Program-made: the position numbers and the translations under genes
The notes under the pieces: model-generated
The model's input: the letters and a program-made list of their open reading frames with translations, nothing else
Database searches by the model: none
What the model was told of the DNA's origin: nothing
Source of the DNA: Limimaricola soesokkakensis
GTDB lineage: Bacteria > Pseudomonadota > Alphaproteobacteria > Rhodobacterales > Rhodobacteraceae
Direction of reading: 5' to 3'
DNA: 64,000 nt
Assembly: GCF_900172345.1 (NCBI RefSeq)
Contig: NZ_FWFY01000001.1
Location: 248,001 to 312,000 of the forward strand
In this document: one piece after another, positions 46,108-56,096 of the stretch
How positions within the stretch are numbered: position 1 is the stretch's first letter
Layout of the letters: each line of letters opens with the position of its first letter

Positions 46108-46305
46108 TCAGTTCCGTAATGAGCCAATGAACGTCCTCGCTGCATCCATATTTGTGCCATAGGCCTCTTCAGGTGTTCCGGCGGCCGAAACGAAGATCGC
46201 CATGATGGAAACGGTGAGGCCAATGATTGCTGCAGTCAGTACGACCCAATCGACAGTTACAGCGCCTTCGTCCTGATACCAAATAGCTTCGATGTCTCTC
46301 GTCAT
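46108..46305 (-). CDS. second Flp-type pilin
   Basis: This 65-residue prepilin has a 14-residue acidic leader ending in Gly14, then AVTVDWVVLTAAI, nearly identical to the upstream Flp pilin through the hydrophobic helix, with a divergent C-terminus (AAGTPEEAYGTNMD). Processing would occur after Gly14, leaving Asp at +5 and Trp at +6 instead of the usual Glu-Tyr. The gene and its flanks (about 46080-46420) are visibly less G+C-rich than the neighbours. AGGA lies 8 nt before the ATG. It may be a minor pilin or a variant major pilin. Confidence 0.8.
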   Translation of the reverse strand: MTRDIEAIWYQDEGAVTVDWVVLTAAIIGLTVSIMAIFVSAAGTPEEAYGTNMDAARTFIGSLRN

Positions 46306-46421
46306 GCTGCAATTCCTGCTATCAATGCTATAAACTAGGATGAGCTGTTCGGATCTTCGCAGTAGATTATGGCGGCTCGATGGGCTTACAGGGCCGTGCC
46401 TGGGGCATCTCACCACTGGAT

Positions 46422-46451
46422 GATAAGAAAGGCCGCACCTTAGTGCGGCCT
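46422..46451 (-). terminator. intrinsic terminator/attenuator after flp
   Basis: GGCCGCAC (46431-46438) and GTGCGGCC (46443-46450) form a perfect stem with a 4-nt loop; on the minus strand TTTCTTATC follows. This would let flp be expressed at far higher levels than the assembly genes downstream. Confidence 0.82.
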
Positions 46452-46491
46452 CTCGTGCTTGACGGCATCCGTGTTCGGATCTGAACGGAAC

Positions 46492-46677
46492 TTAGTACGT
46501 TTTTCCGACTTGGCCGCTCAGGTCGCTGCTGATGTCTCCGGCCAGCGTTTTGGCGCCGGTGGTCACCTGCGTCATGATCGCGACGCCGAGGCCGACGATG
46601 GCGGCAGTGAGCACGACCCAATCGACGGTGACGGCGCCGGCTTCGTCGCGGGAGAATTTCTTGAAGAAGTTGAGCAT
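46492..46677 (-). CDS. flp: Flp family type IVb major pilin
   Basis: This 61-residue prepilin has the leader MLNFFKKFSRDEAG, then AVTVDWVVLTAAIVGLGVAI forming the polymerisation helix, and a short Thr/Ser/Gly-rich C-terminus. Cleavage is expected after Gly14, with Asp19 (+5) and Trp20 (+6) in place of the canonical Glu-Tyr. AGGAGG about 9 nt upstream of the ATG is a strong ribosome site. A terminator follows, making flp a largely separate high-expression unit. Confidence 0.9.
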   Translation of the reverse strand: MLNFFKKFSRDEAGAVTVDWVVLTAAIVGLGVAIMTQVTTGAKTLAGDISSDLSGQVGKTY

Positions 46678-46985
46678 GTGAGGACCCTCCTATGGGTGAT
46701 GATTTCGTTCCCTACCCGTGCGGACTGTCTGGTGTCTGTCAGGCTCTGACCCGATAACCGCAGTGGATGTACCCATATGGACGTCGGATTGGGGCGGGAG
46801 TTTGTCGGTCTTGGCGCGTTTTCACAGCACGTGAAGCTTGCGCCTATCCGCATGTGGGGCCCCTCCCTATACCAAAGGCCGTGTCGAATTTTCATCAACG
46901 GCGAAATCCCCGCGTCCGGGGGGCATCGTTGCCGGATGCGCAACGCTAGGCTGAAGCCGGAATCACGGTACCACGAGGCGGGCGG
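46678..46985. other. 308-bp divergent intergenic region, flp / lytic transglycosylase
   Basis: No gene is visible. It must carry the flp promoter (minus) and the transglycosylase promoter (plus). A TTCAC-AGCAC-GTGAA inverted repeat at 46821-46835 is the only obvious symmetric site. I could not assign convincing -35/-10 boxes. Confidence 0.5.
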
Positions 46986-47819
46986 ATGCGGATCGGCAGG
47001 AGATTACCCGGAATCGCCCTGGCGGTGGCGCTGGGATTCGCGCTGGCGGGCGAGGTCGCAGCCGAGCGAATCGGAACCGACTTCACCTTCCGGCGCATCG
47101 CCGTGCCGCAGCCCGGTGCTCGGCGCATCACCGTGCAGATCTCTCCCGCCGCGCCGGTCGCACCCGCCGCCCCCTCGGCACCCGCTGCTGCAGGATCTGC
47201 CTCCGGCGCCGGGAGGAAGAGCGGCGATGCGACGGCGGCCTGGTTCTGGAGCGCGGTGTCGCCACGGCTGGCCGATGGTGGGCCGGGACGGCTGGAGCCG
47301 GCGCTGGCGGCGCTGCGCGACGCACCGCCCGGCGCGGCGCCGGGGCCACGGCTGCAGCAGCTGCAGGAGATCGCCGGGCGGTATGGAGCCGACATCATGC
47401 GGGCCACGATCGGCACCCGCGTGTCGCCGGCGCTGGTGTTGGCGGTGATCTCGGTCGAAAGCGCCGGCCGGGCCGATGCGATCAGTTCCGCGGGCGCGCA
47501 GGGGCTGATGCAGCTGATGCCGGCTACGGCGGCACGATTCGGGGTGAAGGACCGCGCGATCGCGCCGGAGAACATTCGCGGCGGGATCGCCTATCTCGAC
47601 TGGTTGATGGAGCATTTCGGCCGCGACCCGATCCTCGCTCTCGCAGGGTACAATGCGGGCGAAGGATCGGTGCGCGACAATGCCGGCGTGCCGCCCTACG
47701 CCGAGACCCGTGCCTATGTGCCCAAGGTGCTCGCGGCGTGGACGGTGGCGCGCGGGCTGTGCCTGACGCCGCCGGTGCTGATGAGCGACGGGTGCGTCTT
47801 CTCGGTCAACAGCCTCTGA
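46986..47819 (+). CDS. secreted lytic transglycosylase (SLT domain)
   Basis: This 277-residue protein has a signal peptide (about 1-26) and a Pro/Ala linker (55-75). The SLT goose-lysozyme-like domain spans about 125-250: catalytic Glu158 in VISVESAG, GLMQLMPATAARFG and ALAGYNAGEGSV. It cleaves peptidoglycan and leaves 1,6-anhydro-muramyl ends. Being divergent from flp, it may open the wall for pilus passage, though general wall turnover is equally likely. Confidence 0.88.
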   Translation: MRIGRRLPGIALAVALGFALAGEVAAERIGTDFTFRRIAVPQPGARRITVQISPAAPVAPAAPSAPAAAGSASGAGRKSGDATAAWFWSAVSPRLADGGPGRLEPALAALRDAPPGAAPGPRLQQLQEIAGRYGADIMRATIGTRVSPALVLAVISVESAGRADAISSAGAQGLMQLMPATAARFGVKDRAIAPENIRGGIAYLDWLMEHFGRDPILALAGYNAGEGSVRDNAGVPPYAETRAYVPKVLAAWTVARGLCLTPPVLMSDGCVFSVNSL

Positions 47820-48107
47820 TCAGGCGAATTGCGCTGCCGCCTCGGGATGCCTGCGCGCCCAGAGTGCGACATAGGAGCAGGCGGGGACGATGCGGAAACC
47901 CTCGGCCTTCGCGTCCTCGACCATAGCCGCGACGAGGGCGGCGGCGTGGCCCTGCCCCTCCTGCTCGCGCGGCACGCCGGTATGCGTGGCAATGCGGGTA
48001 GCGCCCCGCGCCAGCCAAGTCAGCTCGGCCTCGGCGCCGCCGCCGAGGTCGAGCGCGTAGCGGCCCCTGTCGGGGCCGCCTTCGCGGCGGATCTCTCGAT
48101 CAGACAA
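47820..48107 (-). CDS. small GNAT (YjdJ-type) N-acetyltransferase
   Basis: This 95-residue minimal GNAT fold has the acetyl-CoA loop [16 protein letters not shown] and the C-terminal [15 protein letters not shown] typical of the YidJ/YjdJ group. The substrate is unknown. Its stop abuts the transglycosylase stop with no gap, and its start overlaps the CoA transferase B gene by 8 nt, so it is the last gene of that operon. Confidence 0.85.
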   Translation of the reverse strand: MSDREIRREGGPDRGRYALDLGGGAEAELTWLARGATRIATHTGVPREQEGQGHAAALVAAMVEDAKAEGFRIVPACSYVALWARRHPEAAAQFA

Positions 48108-48726
48108 TGGTCGCCTCGGTAGCGTCGCGGATATCCTGCTCGGTCACGCCGGGCGCCGTCTCCACGATCTTCAGCCCGCCCTCGACCACGTCGAGCACAC
48201 CGAGATTGGTGATCACCCGGTCGACCACGCCCTTGCCGGTGAGCGGCAACGTGCATTCCTTCAGCAGCTTGCTGTCGCCATGCTTGGAGGTGTGGTCCAT
48301 CACCACCACGACGCGGCCGACGCCGGCGACTAGATCCATCGCGCCGCCCATGCCCTTCACCAGCTTTCCGGGAATCATCCAGTTCGCCAGATCGCCGTTC
48401 TCGGCCACTTCCATCGCGCCGAGGATCGCCATCGCGATCTTGCCACCGCGGATCATGCCAAAGCTGGTGGCGCTGTCGAAATAGGCGGTATGCGGCAGCT
48501 CGGTGATGGTCTGCTTGCCCGCGTTGATGAGATCCGGGTCGATCTCGTCCTCGGTCGGGAAGGGGCCCATGCCGAGCATGCCGTTCTCAGATTGCAGCGT
48601 CACGTGCACCCCCTCGGGAATGTAGTTCGGCACCAGGGTCGGAATGCCGATCCCGAGGTTCACATAGGTGCCGTCCTCAAGTTCCTGCGCGGCCCGTGCC
48701 GCCATCTGCTTGCGATCCCAGCCCAT
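48100..48726 (-). CDS. scoB: 3-oxoacid CoA-transferase subunit B
   Basis: This 208-residue subunit carries the catalytic Glu in the [10 protein letters not shown] motif. [17 protein letters not shown] and [19 protein letters not shown] are further signatures. With subunit A it transfers CoA from succinyl-CoA (or acetyl-CoA) to acetoacetate or a similar 3-oxoacid. GGGAGG lies 7 nt before the ATG at 48726. It is adjacent to subunit A on the same strand. Confidence 0.9.
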   Translation of the reverse strand: MGWDRKQMAARAAQELEDGTYVNLGIGIPTLVPNYIPEGVHVTLQSENGMLGMGPFPTEDEIDPDLINAGKQTITELPHTAYFDSATSFGMIRGGKIAMAILGAMEVAENGDLANWMIPGKLVKGMGGAMDLVAGVGRVVVVMDHTSKHGDSKLLKECTLPLTGKGVVDRVITNLGVLDVVEGGLKIVETAPGVTEQDIRDATEATIV

Positions 48727-48728
48727 GA

Positions 48729-49424
48729 TCAAGCCTCCCTGATGGTGCGCTGTTCGATGCGCTTTTCGTGCTCGCCCTGGATCAGGCGGTGCACGTAGAT
48801 GCCGGGCAGGTGGATATGGTCGGGGTCGAGCGATCCGGCGGGTACGATTTCCTCGACCTCGGCCACGCAGACGCGCCCTGCCATCGCAGCGGGCGGGTTG
48901 AAGTTGCGGGCGGTCTTACGAAAGACGAGGTTGCCGGTCTCGTCGGCCTTCCACGCCTTTACAATTGATAGGTCGGCCACGATGCCGCGCTCGAGAATGT
49001 AGGTCTCGCCGTCGAAGACCTTTTCTTCCTTGCCCTCGGCCACCTTCGTGCCGACGCCGGTTTTGGTGTAGAAGCCGGGGATGCCGGAGCCGCCGGCGCG
49101 CATCCGCTCGGCGAGCGTGCCCTGCGGCGTGAACTCCAGTTCCAGCTCGCCCGAGAGATACTGGCGCATGAATTCGGCGTTCTCGCCCACATAGGAGGAG
49201 ATCATCTTCTTCACCTGTCGGGTCTGCAACAGAAGCCCCAGGCCGAAATCATCGACGCCCGCATTGTTCGACGCGAAGGTCAGATCCTTCGTGCCCGCGT
49301 CGCGGATGGCGGCGATCAGAAGCTCTGGAATGCCGCAGAGGCCAAAGCCTCCGGCGGCGATCAGCATCCCGTCGGACAGGAGCCCGTCGAGCGCGGCGGC
49401 CGCGTCCGGATAGATCTTGTTCAT
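48729..49424 (-). CDS. scoA: 3-oxoacid CoA-transferase subunit A
   Basis: This 231-residue subunit has the family I signature [31 protein letters not shown] and the [15 protein letters not shown] segment. It builds the heterodimeric CoA transferase with the next gene product. The start [12 protein letters not shown] at 49424 follows GGGGGAG. It is separated from topA by a 12-bp-stem hairpin. Confidence 0.9.
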   Translation of the reverse strand: MNKIYPDAAAALDGLLSDGMLIAAGGFGLCGIPELLIAAIRDAGTKDLTFASNNAGVDDFGLGLLLQTRQVKKMISSYVGENAEFMRQYLSGELELEFTPQGTLAERMRAGGSGIPGFYTKTGVGTKVAEGKEEKVFDGETYILERGIVADLSIVKAWKADETGNLVFRKTARNFNPPAAMAGRVCVAEVEEIVPAGSLDPDHIHLPGIYVHRLIQGEHEKRIEQRTIREA

Positions 49425-49485
49425 GCGTCTCCCCCTGTTGTCACGGGGGCGAGACTTGCGCCGGCAGCGCGCGAAGTCAATGCGG

Positions 49486-49514
49486 ATGCCGCGCCGCAGC
49501 GGGCGGCGCGGCAT
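49486..49514 (-). terminator. 12-bp perfect hairpin after topA
   Basis: ATGCCGCGCCGC (49486-49497) and GCGGCGCGGCAT (49503-49514) are perfect complements with a 5-nt loop, 17 nt past the topA stop. It has the stem expected of a terminator but no T-tract. Confidence 0.6.
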
Positions 49515-49531
49515 TCAACCCGTTCGCGGGC

Positions 49532-52252
49532 CTATTCGGCCGCCTCGTCGGGGGCCTCGGCCTTCTTCGCAGGCGCTTTCTTGGCGGGGGTCTTCTTGGC
49601 CGCCGTCGATTTGGGCGTGGTCTTCTTGGTCGCAGTGGTTTTGCCGGCCGCGGTCTTCTTGGCAGCCGGCTTCTTCGCTGCCGCCTTCTTGGCCGGGGCC
49701 TTCTTCTTGCCGCCCTTGGCGGCCTTCTCATCGACCAGGGCGATCGCCTGCTCCAGCGTCACCGCCTCGGGCTCCATGTCCTTGGGCAGGGTCGCGTTGA
49801 CCTTCTCCCACTTCACATAGGGGCCGTAACGCCCCGGCATCACGGAAATCGCGCCGCCAGAGGGGTGCTCGCCCAGCTCCTTGAGCGCCTTGGCAGCCGC
49901 GCCGCGGCCGCCGCGTCCTGCTGCCTTCTGCGCCAGCACCTCGACCGCGCGGTTCATGCCGATCTCGAAGACCTCGTCGACCTCCTTGAGGTTGGCATAG
50001 AGCTTGCCGTGCTTGACGAAGGGGCCGAAGCGCCCCAACCCGGCCTCGACCGGTTCGCCATCCTCCGGGTGATGACCGACGAGGCGTGGCAGCGACAGGA
50101 GCGTCAGCGCCTTGTCGAGGTCCATCGCGTCGGCCTGCCAGCCCTTGGGCAGCGAGGCACGCGGCGGCTTGGGCTGATCCTCGGTCGGCTCGCCGCGCTG
50201 GACATAGGGTCCGAAGCGTCCGGTCTTGAGCCAGATCTCGTCGCCGCCATCCTCACCCAGCACCCGGTCGGCGCCGGTGTCGGCGCCGTCACCGCCGATG
50301 GGACGGGTATAGCGGCATTCGGGATAGTTGCCGCAGCCGACGAAGCCGCCGGTGCGCGAGGTCTTCAGATGCAGCTTGCCGGTGCCGCATTGCGGGCAGA
50401 TGCGCGGATCGGAGCCATCCTCGCGCGGCGGATAGAGTTGCGGCGCCAGCGCCGCGTCGAGCACGTCGAGCACCTCGGTGATGCGCAGCTCCGAGGTTTC
50501 GGCGATGGCGGCCGAGAAATCGCGCCAGAACTGGGCCAGCAGCTCCTTGTAATCCGCCTTGCCAGCCGAGACGTCGTCGAGCTGCTCCTCGAGCTCGGCG
50601 GTGAAGTCGTACTCCACGTAGCGCTTGAAGAAGTTCAGCAGGAAGATCGTGACGATCCGGCCCTTGTCCTGCGGGATCAGCCGGTTCTTGTCCTTGGTGA
50701 CGTAGTCGCGGTCCTGAATCGTGCCGATGACGCTGGCGTAGGTCGAGGGACGGCCAATGCCGAGCTCTTCCATCCGCTTCACCAACGTCGCCTCGGTGTA
50801 GCGCGGCGGTGGCTGGGTGTAGTGCTGCAGCGCCAGAACGGCGTCGGGTCCGCCGAGCACGGCAGCGTCCGTGTTCTCTTCGGTCGCCCTGGCGAAGGCA
50901 GCCTTGAGCGTGCCGGAGGCGAACTTGGCAGCCTCGCCTTGATGGATCTGCGGCAGGCGGCGGTCGTCGTCGCTTTCGACGTCGTCGCGACCCTCTTCAT
51001 AGACCTTGAGGAAGCCGTCGAAGAGCACGACCTGGCCGGTGGCGCGCAGCACGACCTGCTCGTCCCGGCTGGCGATGTCGACGGTGGTGCGCTCCATCCG
51101 CGCCGCTTCCATCTGGCAGGCGAGGGTGCGCTTCCAGATCAGGTCGTAGAGCTTGCGCTGGTCCGCTTCCAGCCGCGCCAGCTTCGACGCGTCGCGCGAC
51201 ATGTCGGTAGGCCGAATGCACTCGTGGGCTTCCTGCGCGTTCTTGGCCTTGTTCTTGTACATGCGCGGGCTCTTGGGCACGTAGGCCTCGCCGTAGCGCG
51301 ACTTGATCTCGTCGCGGGCGGCCATCACCGCCTCGGGCGCCATGTCGATGCCGTCGGTCCGCATGTAGGTGATGTAGCCTGCCTCGTAGAGGCGCTGGGC
51401 GGCCGACATCGTGGCGCGCGCGCCCATGCCGAACTTGCGGCTGGCTTCCTGCTGCAGCGTCGAGGTCATGAAGGGCGCGGAGGGGTTGCGTGACGCCGGC
51501 TTCGCCTCGACCGAAGACACGGTGAGATCGCGCGAGGCCACCGCCTGCACCGCCATCTCTGCCTGGGTCCGGTCGGCGATGTCAAAGCGGTCGAGCTTCT
51601 TGCCGGCCAGAACGGTGAGGCGCGCTTCGTATTCCTGGCCACGCGGCGTGACCAGCTGCGCCTTCACGCTCCAGTATTCGCGGGGCTTGAACGCCTCGAT
51701 CTCCATCTCGCGCTCGACGATGAGCCGCAGGCAGACCGACTGCACCCGACCGGCGGATTTCGCGCCGGGCAGCTTGCGCCACAGCACGGGCGACAGGTTG
51801 AAACCCACGAGGTAGTCGAGGGCGCGGCGCGCCAGATAGGCGTGCACCAAGGGCGCGTCGACCTCGCGCGGGTTCTTCATCGCCTCGGTCACGGCGGCCT
51901 TGGTGATCGCGTTGAACACGACGCGGCTGACCGGCGTGTCCTTCTTGAGCACCTTGCGCGCGGTCAGCGCCTCCTGCAGGTGCCACGAGATCGCCTCCCC
52001 CTCGCGATCGGGGTCGGTGGCGAGGATCAGGTTCGGGTCGGATTTGAGCGCGTCGGCGATCGCCTTCACGTGCTTGCGCGAATCCGCACCGACTTCCCAG
52101 CGCATGTCGAAATCATTGTCGGTATCGACCGAACCATCCTTGGGCGGCAGGTCACGGACATGCCCGTAGGAGGCGAGAACGGTATAGTCCGACCCGAGAT
52201 AAGTGTTGATCGTCTTGGCCTTGGCCGGAGATTCGACGACGACGACGGGCAT
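49532..52252 (-). CDS. topA: DNA topoisomerase I
   Basis: This 906-residue type IA topoisomerase relaxes negative supercoils. The TOPRIM domain starts at MPVVVVESPAKAKTI (DTDNDFDM region, ATDPDREGEAISWH). The active Tyr is in YITYMRTDG near residue 325. Zinc-finger and TopA C-terminal repeat units (CPQCGTGKLHLK, GCGNYPECRY, FVKHGKLYANL) follow. The protein ends in a Lys/Ala/Thr-rich histone-like tail of about 60 residues, common in this order. Start at 52252. Confidence 0.95.
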   Translation of the reverse strand: MPVVVVESPAKAKTINTYLGSDYTVLASYGHVRDLPPKDGSVDTDNDFDMRWEVGADSRKHVKAIADALKSDPNLILATDPDREGEAISWHLQEALTARKVLKKDTPVSRVVFNAITKAAVTEAMKNPREVDAPLVHAYLARRALDYLVGFNLSPVLWRKLPGAKSAGRVQSVCLRLIVEREMEIEAFKPREYWSVKAQLVTPRGQEYEARLTVLAGKKLDRFDIADRTQAEMAVQAVASRDLTVSSVEAKPASRNPSAPFMTSTLQQEASRKFGMGARATMSAAQRLYEAGYITYMRTDGIDMAPEAVMAARDEIKSRYGEAYVPKSPRMYKNKAKNAQEAHECIRPTDMSRDASKLARLEADQRKLYDLIWKRTLACQMEAARMERTTVDIASRDEQVVLRATGQVVLFDGFLKVYEEGRDDVESDDDRRLPQIHQGEAAKFASGTLKAAFARATEENTDAAVLGGPDAVLALQHYTQPPPRYTEATLVKRMEELGIGRPSTYASVIGTIQDRDYVTKDKNRLIPQDKGRIVTIFLLNFFKRYVEYDFTAELEEQLDDVSAGKADYKELLAQFWRDFSAAIAETSELRITEVLDVLDAALAPQLYPPREDGSDPRICPQCGTGKLHLKTSRTGGFVGCGNYPECRYTRPIGGDGADTGADRVLGEDGGDEIWLKTGRFGPYVQRGEPTEDQPKPPRASLPKGWQADAMDLDKALTLLSLPRLVGHHPEDGEPVEAGLGRFGPFVKHGKLYANLKEVDEVFEIGMNRAVEVLAQKAAGRGGRGAAAKALKELGEHPSGGAISVMPGRYGPYVKWEKVNATLPKDMEPEAVTLEQAIALVDEKAAKGGKKKAPAKKAAAKKPAAKKTAAGKTTATKKTTPKSTAAKKTPAKKAPAKKAEAPDEAAE

Positions 52253-52350
52253 GGGGAATCCTCGGGACAGGGGAGGGGCGCTTTGGGCGGGCAACATGTG
52301 GCGGGGGCCGCCGCAATGTCAATGCGCCCTCTGTCCGGTAGCGTTCGGGC

Positions 52351-53502
52351 TTACCCCGCGCCATTCGCGGGGCCGTGCCGCGCCAGCAGACCGCCCGGCT
52401 GTCGGGCGACTTGGCCTGACAGTTCAAGATCGACAAGCGCCTGGCTGACCTGAGCGGCGGGCAGGCCGAGATCGCGCAGTAGTTGATCTTCGGCAAGCGG
52501 CGCAGCGCCGAGTCGGTTGAGAATGCGCACCGACACTGCGTCGCTCGGGCTCTCGCGCGGTTCCGGTGGGGCGTTTGAGTGCTTTGGCAACGCCGATGTC
52601 GATGGTGCGATGCGGCCGATGATGTCGAGCACGTCCCTGGCGCCCCGGACCAATATCGCACCATCGCGGATCAGCAGGTTGCAGCCGCCGGCGCGTGCAT
52701 CGAAGGGGTGTCCCGGCACCGCCATCACCTCGCGTCCCGCATCGAGCCCGGCACGCGCGGTGATCAGGCTGCCAGAGCGCGCCGCCGCCTCGACCACCAG
52801 CACCGCCCGCGACAGCCCGGCGACGATGCGGTTGCGCGCCGGGAAATGTCGCCCCTGCGGCGCGAGCCCGGGCGGCTGTTCGGAAAGGATCAGCCCGTCG
52901 CGGGCGATGCGCGCCGTCAGATCCGCGTTCTCCGGCGGGTAGACGACATCGACGCCCCCGGCGGCGACGGCGATGGTGCCGCCGGTCAATGCGGCCTCAT
53001 GTGCGTGCGCATCGATGCCGCGTGCCAGACCCGACACCACGATCCAACCTGCCTCCGACAACTCGGCCGCCAGCCGACGCGCCATGCGCAGCCCCAGTGA
53101 CGAGGCGTTTCGGGCACCCACCAAGGCCAGCATCGGGCGGCGCAGCAGGGCCGCGCGGCCGCGTAGCCAGAGAAGCGGAGGGGCGTCGGGCAGGGTGGCG
53201 AGATCGGCAGGGTAGAGCGGATCGCCATGCGCCAGCAGATGCGCGCCTGCGGATCGGGCCGCCGCCATCTCGGCACGTGCGGCCTCGACCGAGCAAGGGG
53301 CATAATCCTCGATGCCGGCAGCGCGGGCGACGTCGGGCAGCGCATCCAGCGCGGCCCGGGCCGAACCATGCTCGGCCAGCAGGCGCCAGTAAGTGGCGAT
53401 GCCCACGCGGCGAGAGCGCAACAGGCGGAGGCGGGACAGCGTGTCTTCTTCCGAGGTGGGTGGGAGTGGGGGGTGAGCGGAAGAAGTCGGTTCCTGGGAC
53501 AT
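52351..53502 (-). CDS. dprA: DNA-processing protein DprA
   Basis: This 383-residue protein loads RecA on incoming single-stranded DNA. An N-terminal SAM-like part precedes the Rossmann DprA domain ([61 protein letters not shown]). A C-terminal winged helix (about 310-375) follows. It is co-oriented with topA. In Rhodobacter-type bacteria it is also needed for uptake of gene transfer agent DNA. A TTAACC motif lies upstream. Confidence 0.93.
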   Translation of the reverse strand: MSQEPTSSAHPPLPPTSEEDTLSRLRLLRSRRVGIATYWRLLAEHGSARAALDALPDVARAAGIEDYAPCSVEAARAEMAAARSAGAHLLAHGDPLYPADLATLPDAPPLLWLRGRAALLRRPMLALVGARNASSLGLRMARRLAAELSEAGWIVVSGLARGIDAHAHEAALTGGTIAVAAGGVDVVYPPENADLTARIARDGLILSEQPPGLAPQGRHFPARNRIVAGLSRAVLVVEAAARSGSLITARAGLDAGREVMAVPGHPFDARAGGCNLLIRDGAILVRGARDVLDIIGRIAPSTSALPKHSNAPPEPRESPSDAVSVRILNRLGAAPLAEDQLLRDLGLPAAQVSQALVDLELSGQVARQPGGLLARHGPANGAG

Positions 53503-53592
53503 CCGCGCCTCGCCTGTTGCCCGCTCAGATTTAAGGCGACTCGGTTAATGAGGCGTAAACCGCAGCGGGCATGGTGGGTAGGTATGCGGAGG

Positions 53593-55026
53593 TCAGCTTC
53601 CCGACCCGCCCACCGTCAGTCCGCCGATCGTCAGGGAGGGCTGGCCCACCCCCACCGGCACCCATTGCCCGGCCTTGCCGCAATTACCGATCCCGGGGTC
53701 AAGCGCGAGATCGTTGCCGATGGCGCGGATCTTCTGCAGCGCCGTGGCACCGTCGCCGATCAGCGTCGCGCCCTTGACCGGGGCGCCCACCTTACCGTTC
53801 TTCACCCGGTAGGCCTCGGTGCAGGAAAAGACGAACTTGCCACTCGTGATATCGACCTGTCCGCCGCCGAACCCCACGGCCCAGATCCCGTCCTTCAAAT
53901 CCGCTACCATCCCGGCCGGGTCGTCGTTTCCGGCCAGCATATAGGTGTTGGTCATGCGCGGCATCGGCGTGTGGGCAAAACTCTCGCGACGGCCATTGCC
54001 GGTGGGGGCCACGCCCATCAGCCGCGCGTTCTGCCGGTCCTGCATGTAACCCACCAGCTTGCCGTCCTCGATCAGCGTGGTGCGGTTCGACGGAGTGCCC
54101 TCGTCATCGAAGGTGAGCGAGCCGCGCCGGTCGGGGATGGTGCCGTCATCGAGCACGGTGACGCCCCTGGCGGCGACCTGGCTGCCCATCAGACCGGCGA
54201 AGGCCGAAGATCCCTTGCGATTGAAGTCGCCCTCGAGCCCGTGGCCCACCGCCTCGTGCAGCAGGATCCCGGGCCAGCCCGGCCCCAGCACCACGTCCAT
54301 CACACCGGCGGGTGCTGCCTCGGCGTCGAGGTTCACCAGCGCGATCCTGAGCGCCTCGCGAACCACCGGCTCCCAGTGGTCGCGCGCCATCAGCCCGTCG
54401 AGGCCGAAGCGACCGCCGCCGCCCATATGGCCGCTCTCGCGGCGTCCGTCCTTCTCGACGATGACACCGATCGAGATCCGCGCCATCGGGCGGATGTCGG
54501 TATAAAGACCGTCCTCGGGCCGCAGGATCGCCACCTCCTGGTGCGAGGCGGCGAGGCTCGCGGTGACCTGTACCACCTTTGGATCGAGCGCACGGGCAAA
54601 GGCGTCTATCTCGCGCAGCAGATCGACCTTCACCCCGAAGGCGGCGCCGGCGATCGGGTCGGCATCGGTATAGAGGTGCCTATTGGTGCGGGCGGGCGCC
54701 TCCGCGAGGCTGCCGCCGCCATCGCCCACCGCGAGCCGTGCGGTCGCCACCGCGCGCTTCAGCGCCGCCTCGTCGATACTGGTCGAATGCGCATAGCCCG
54801 AGGTCTCGCCACGCACCGCGCGCAGCCCGAAGCCCTCGGCCGCGTCGAAATTGGCGTGCTTCATACGGCCATCGTCGAAGCCCAGCACCTCGGAGCGGCG
54901 GCGCTCCAAGAACAGCTCGCCGTCATCGGCGCCGGCCACCGCCTCGCGCAGCAGCCGCAATGCCCCGGCGCGGTCGAGATGGGTGGCGAAAGGGTCGAAG
55001 GCGGGCTCGGCCTGTCGTGCGGTCAT
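53593..55026 (-). CDS. tldD: metalloprotease TldD
   Basis: This 477-residue subunit of the TldD/TldE(PmbA) protease carries the zinc motif HEAVGH (257-262) with GLEGD following, plus [20 protein letters not shown] and [20 protein letters not shown]. TldDE degrades unfolded peptides and processes some modified peptides. The start [12 protein letters not shown] at 55026 is chosen; the much longer open frame to 56262 runs antisense through coxB and is spurious. tldE is not in the window. It is divergent from coxB. Confidence 0.93.
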   Translation of the reverse strand: MTARQAEPAFDPFATHLDRAGALRLLREAVAGADDGELFLERRRSEVLGFDDGRMKHANFDAAEGFGLRAVRGETSGYAHSTSIDEAALKRAVATARLAVGDGGGSLAEAPARTNRHLYTDADPIAGAAFGVKVDLLREIDAFARALDPKVVQVTASLAASHQEVAILRPEDGLYTDIRPMARISIGVIVEKDGRRESGHMGGGGRFGLDGLMARDHWEPVVREALRIALVNLDAEAAPAGVMDVVLGPGWPGILLHEAVGHGLEGDFNRKGSSAFAGLMGSQVAARGVTVLDDGTIPDRRGSLTFDDEGTPSNRTTLIEDGKLVGYMQDRQNARLMGVAPTGNGRRESFAHTPMPRMTNTYMLAGNDDPAGMVADLKDGIWAVGFGGGQVDITSGKFVFSCTEAYRVKNGKVGAPVKGATLIGDGATALQKIRAIGNDLALDPGIGNCGKAGQWVPVGVGQPSLTIGGLTVGGSGS

Positions 55027-55215
55027 CTGGCGTCCTCGTCGGGGGTCTGGGCGGGGAATGAAGGCGACGGGCAGGTAGGGCGAGCGTCCGTTTGCCGCAA
55101 CCCGACAGCTTGTTCTGCGCGACAGTTTATGGGAATAGACCCGCGGACGACAGGGGATTCCGCCGCGGCGGGGGCCTCGGGGCGCCGACTTACGCCACAC
55201 ACGCAAGGTAGAGAC

Positions 55216-56073
55216 ATGCACCTCACAAAGCCCCTCGCCGTGCTCGGGACCGCCGCCGCCACACTGACGGCGGGCATGGTCTCGGCACAGGAGCAGATCG
55301 CCGAACTGCCGATCATCGGCCGTCCGGTCGATGGGGCCGTGGGCTGGCAGCCCGCCGCGACCAAGCTGGCGCGCGACATCCACTGGCTCGACGGTATGCT
55401 GCTCGTCATCATCACCGCGATCACGCTCTTCGTTACCGGCCTGCTGGCCTTCGTGATCCTGCGCTACAATCGCAAGTCCAACCCCAACCCGGCGACCTTC
55501 ACCCACAACTCGCCGCTCGAGATCGCCTGGACCGTGGTGCCGATCGTCATCCTGATCTTCATCGGCGCCTTCTCCCTGCCGGTGCTGTTCGACCAGCAGG
55601 AGATCCCCGAGGGCGACGTGCACATCAAGGTGACCGGCTTCCAGTGGTACTGGGGCTACGAGTATCCCGACGAGGAGGTCGCCTTCGAGAGCTTCATGAT
55701 CGGCGCGGGCATGGGCAACCTCAACGAAGAGATCCTGGCCGAGCTGAACGAAGCCGGCTACGGCGCCGACGAGTTCAAGCTGGCGACCGACACCGCCGTG
55801 GTGGTCCCCGTCGGCGCGACCGTGGTGATGGACGTCACCGCCGCCGACGTGATCCACTCCTGGACCATTCCCGCCTTCGGCGTGAAGCAGGACGCGGTGC
55901 CGGGCCGGATCGCCCAACTTTGGTTCGAGGCCGAGCAGGAAGGCGTCTATTTCGGCCAGTGCTCCGAGCTCTGCGGCAAGGACCACGCCTACATGCCGAT
56001 CACCGTCAAGGTGGTGAGCCCCGAGGCCTATGAGCAGTGGCTCGCGGGCGCCAAGGAAGAGTTCCCGGCCTGA
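55216..56073 (+). CDS. coxB: cytochrome c oxidase subunit II (aa3 type)
   Basis: This 285-residue protein has a signal peptide (about 1-24), two TM helices (about 60-80 and 97-120) and a periplasmic CuA domain. CuA ligands include His in [13 protein letters not shown] (about Cys249 and Cys253), His in KDHAYM and its Met. Trp/Tyr-rich [12 protein letters not shown] is the electron entry patch. It receives electrons from cytochrome c. The 189-bp gap upstream is shared with divergent tldD. Subunit I is not in the window, as usual in Paracoccus-type genomes. Confidence 0.95.
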   Translation: MHLTKPLAVLGTAAATLTAGMVSAQEQIAELPIIGRPVDGAVGWQPAATKLARDIHWLDGMLLVIITAITLFVTGLLAFVILRYNRKSNPNPATFTHNSPLEIAWTVVPIVILIFIGAFSLPVLFDQQEIPEGDVHIKVTGFQWYWGYEYPDEEVAFESFMIGAGMGNLNEEILAELNEAGYGADEFKLATDTAVVVPVGATVVMDVTAADVIHSWTIPAFGVKQDAVPGRIAQLWFEAEQEGVYFGQCSELCGKDHAYMPITVKVVSPEAYEQWLAGAKEEFPA

Positions 56074-56096
56074 GCCGGGTCGTGAACCGAGGGGCA

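Noticed and set aside
49532-49735. Separate histone-like protein within topA
   Set aside because: The Lys/Ala repeats are in frame with TopA and form its C-terminal tail.
53227-56073. 948-codon plus-strand open frame ahead of coxB
   Set aside because: Everything before 55216 is the antisense of tldD and dprA. The real protein starts with the coxB signal peptide.
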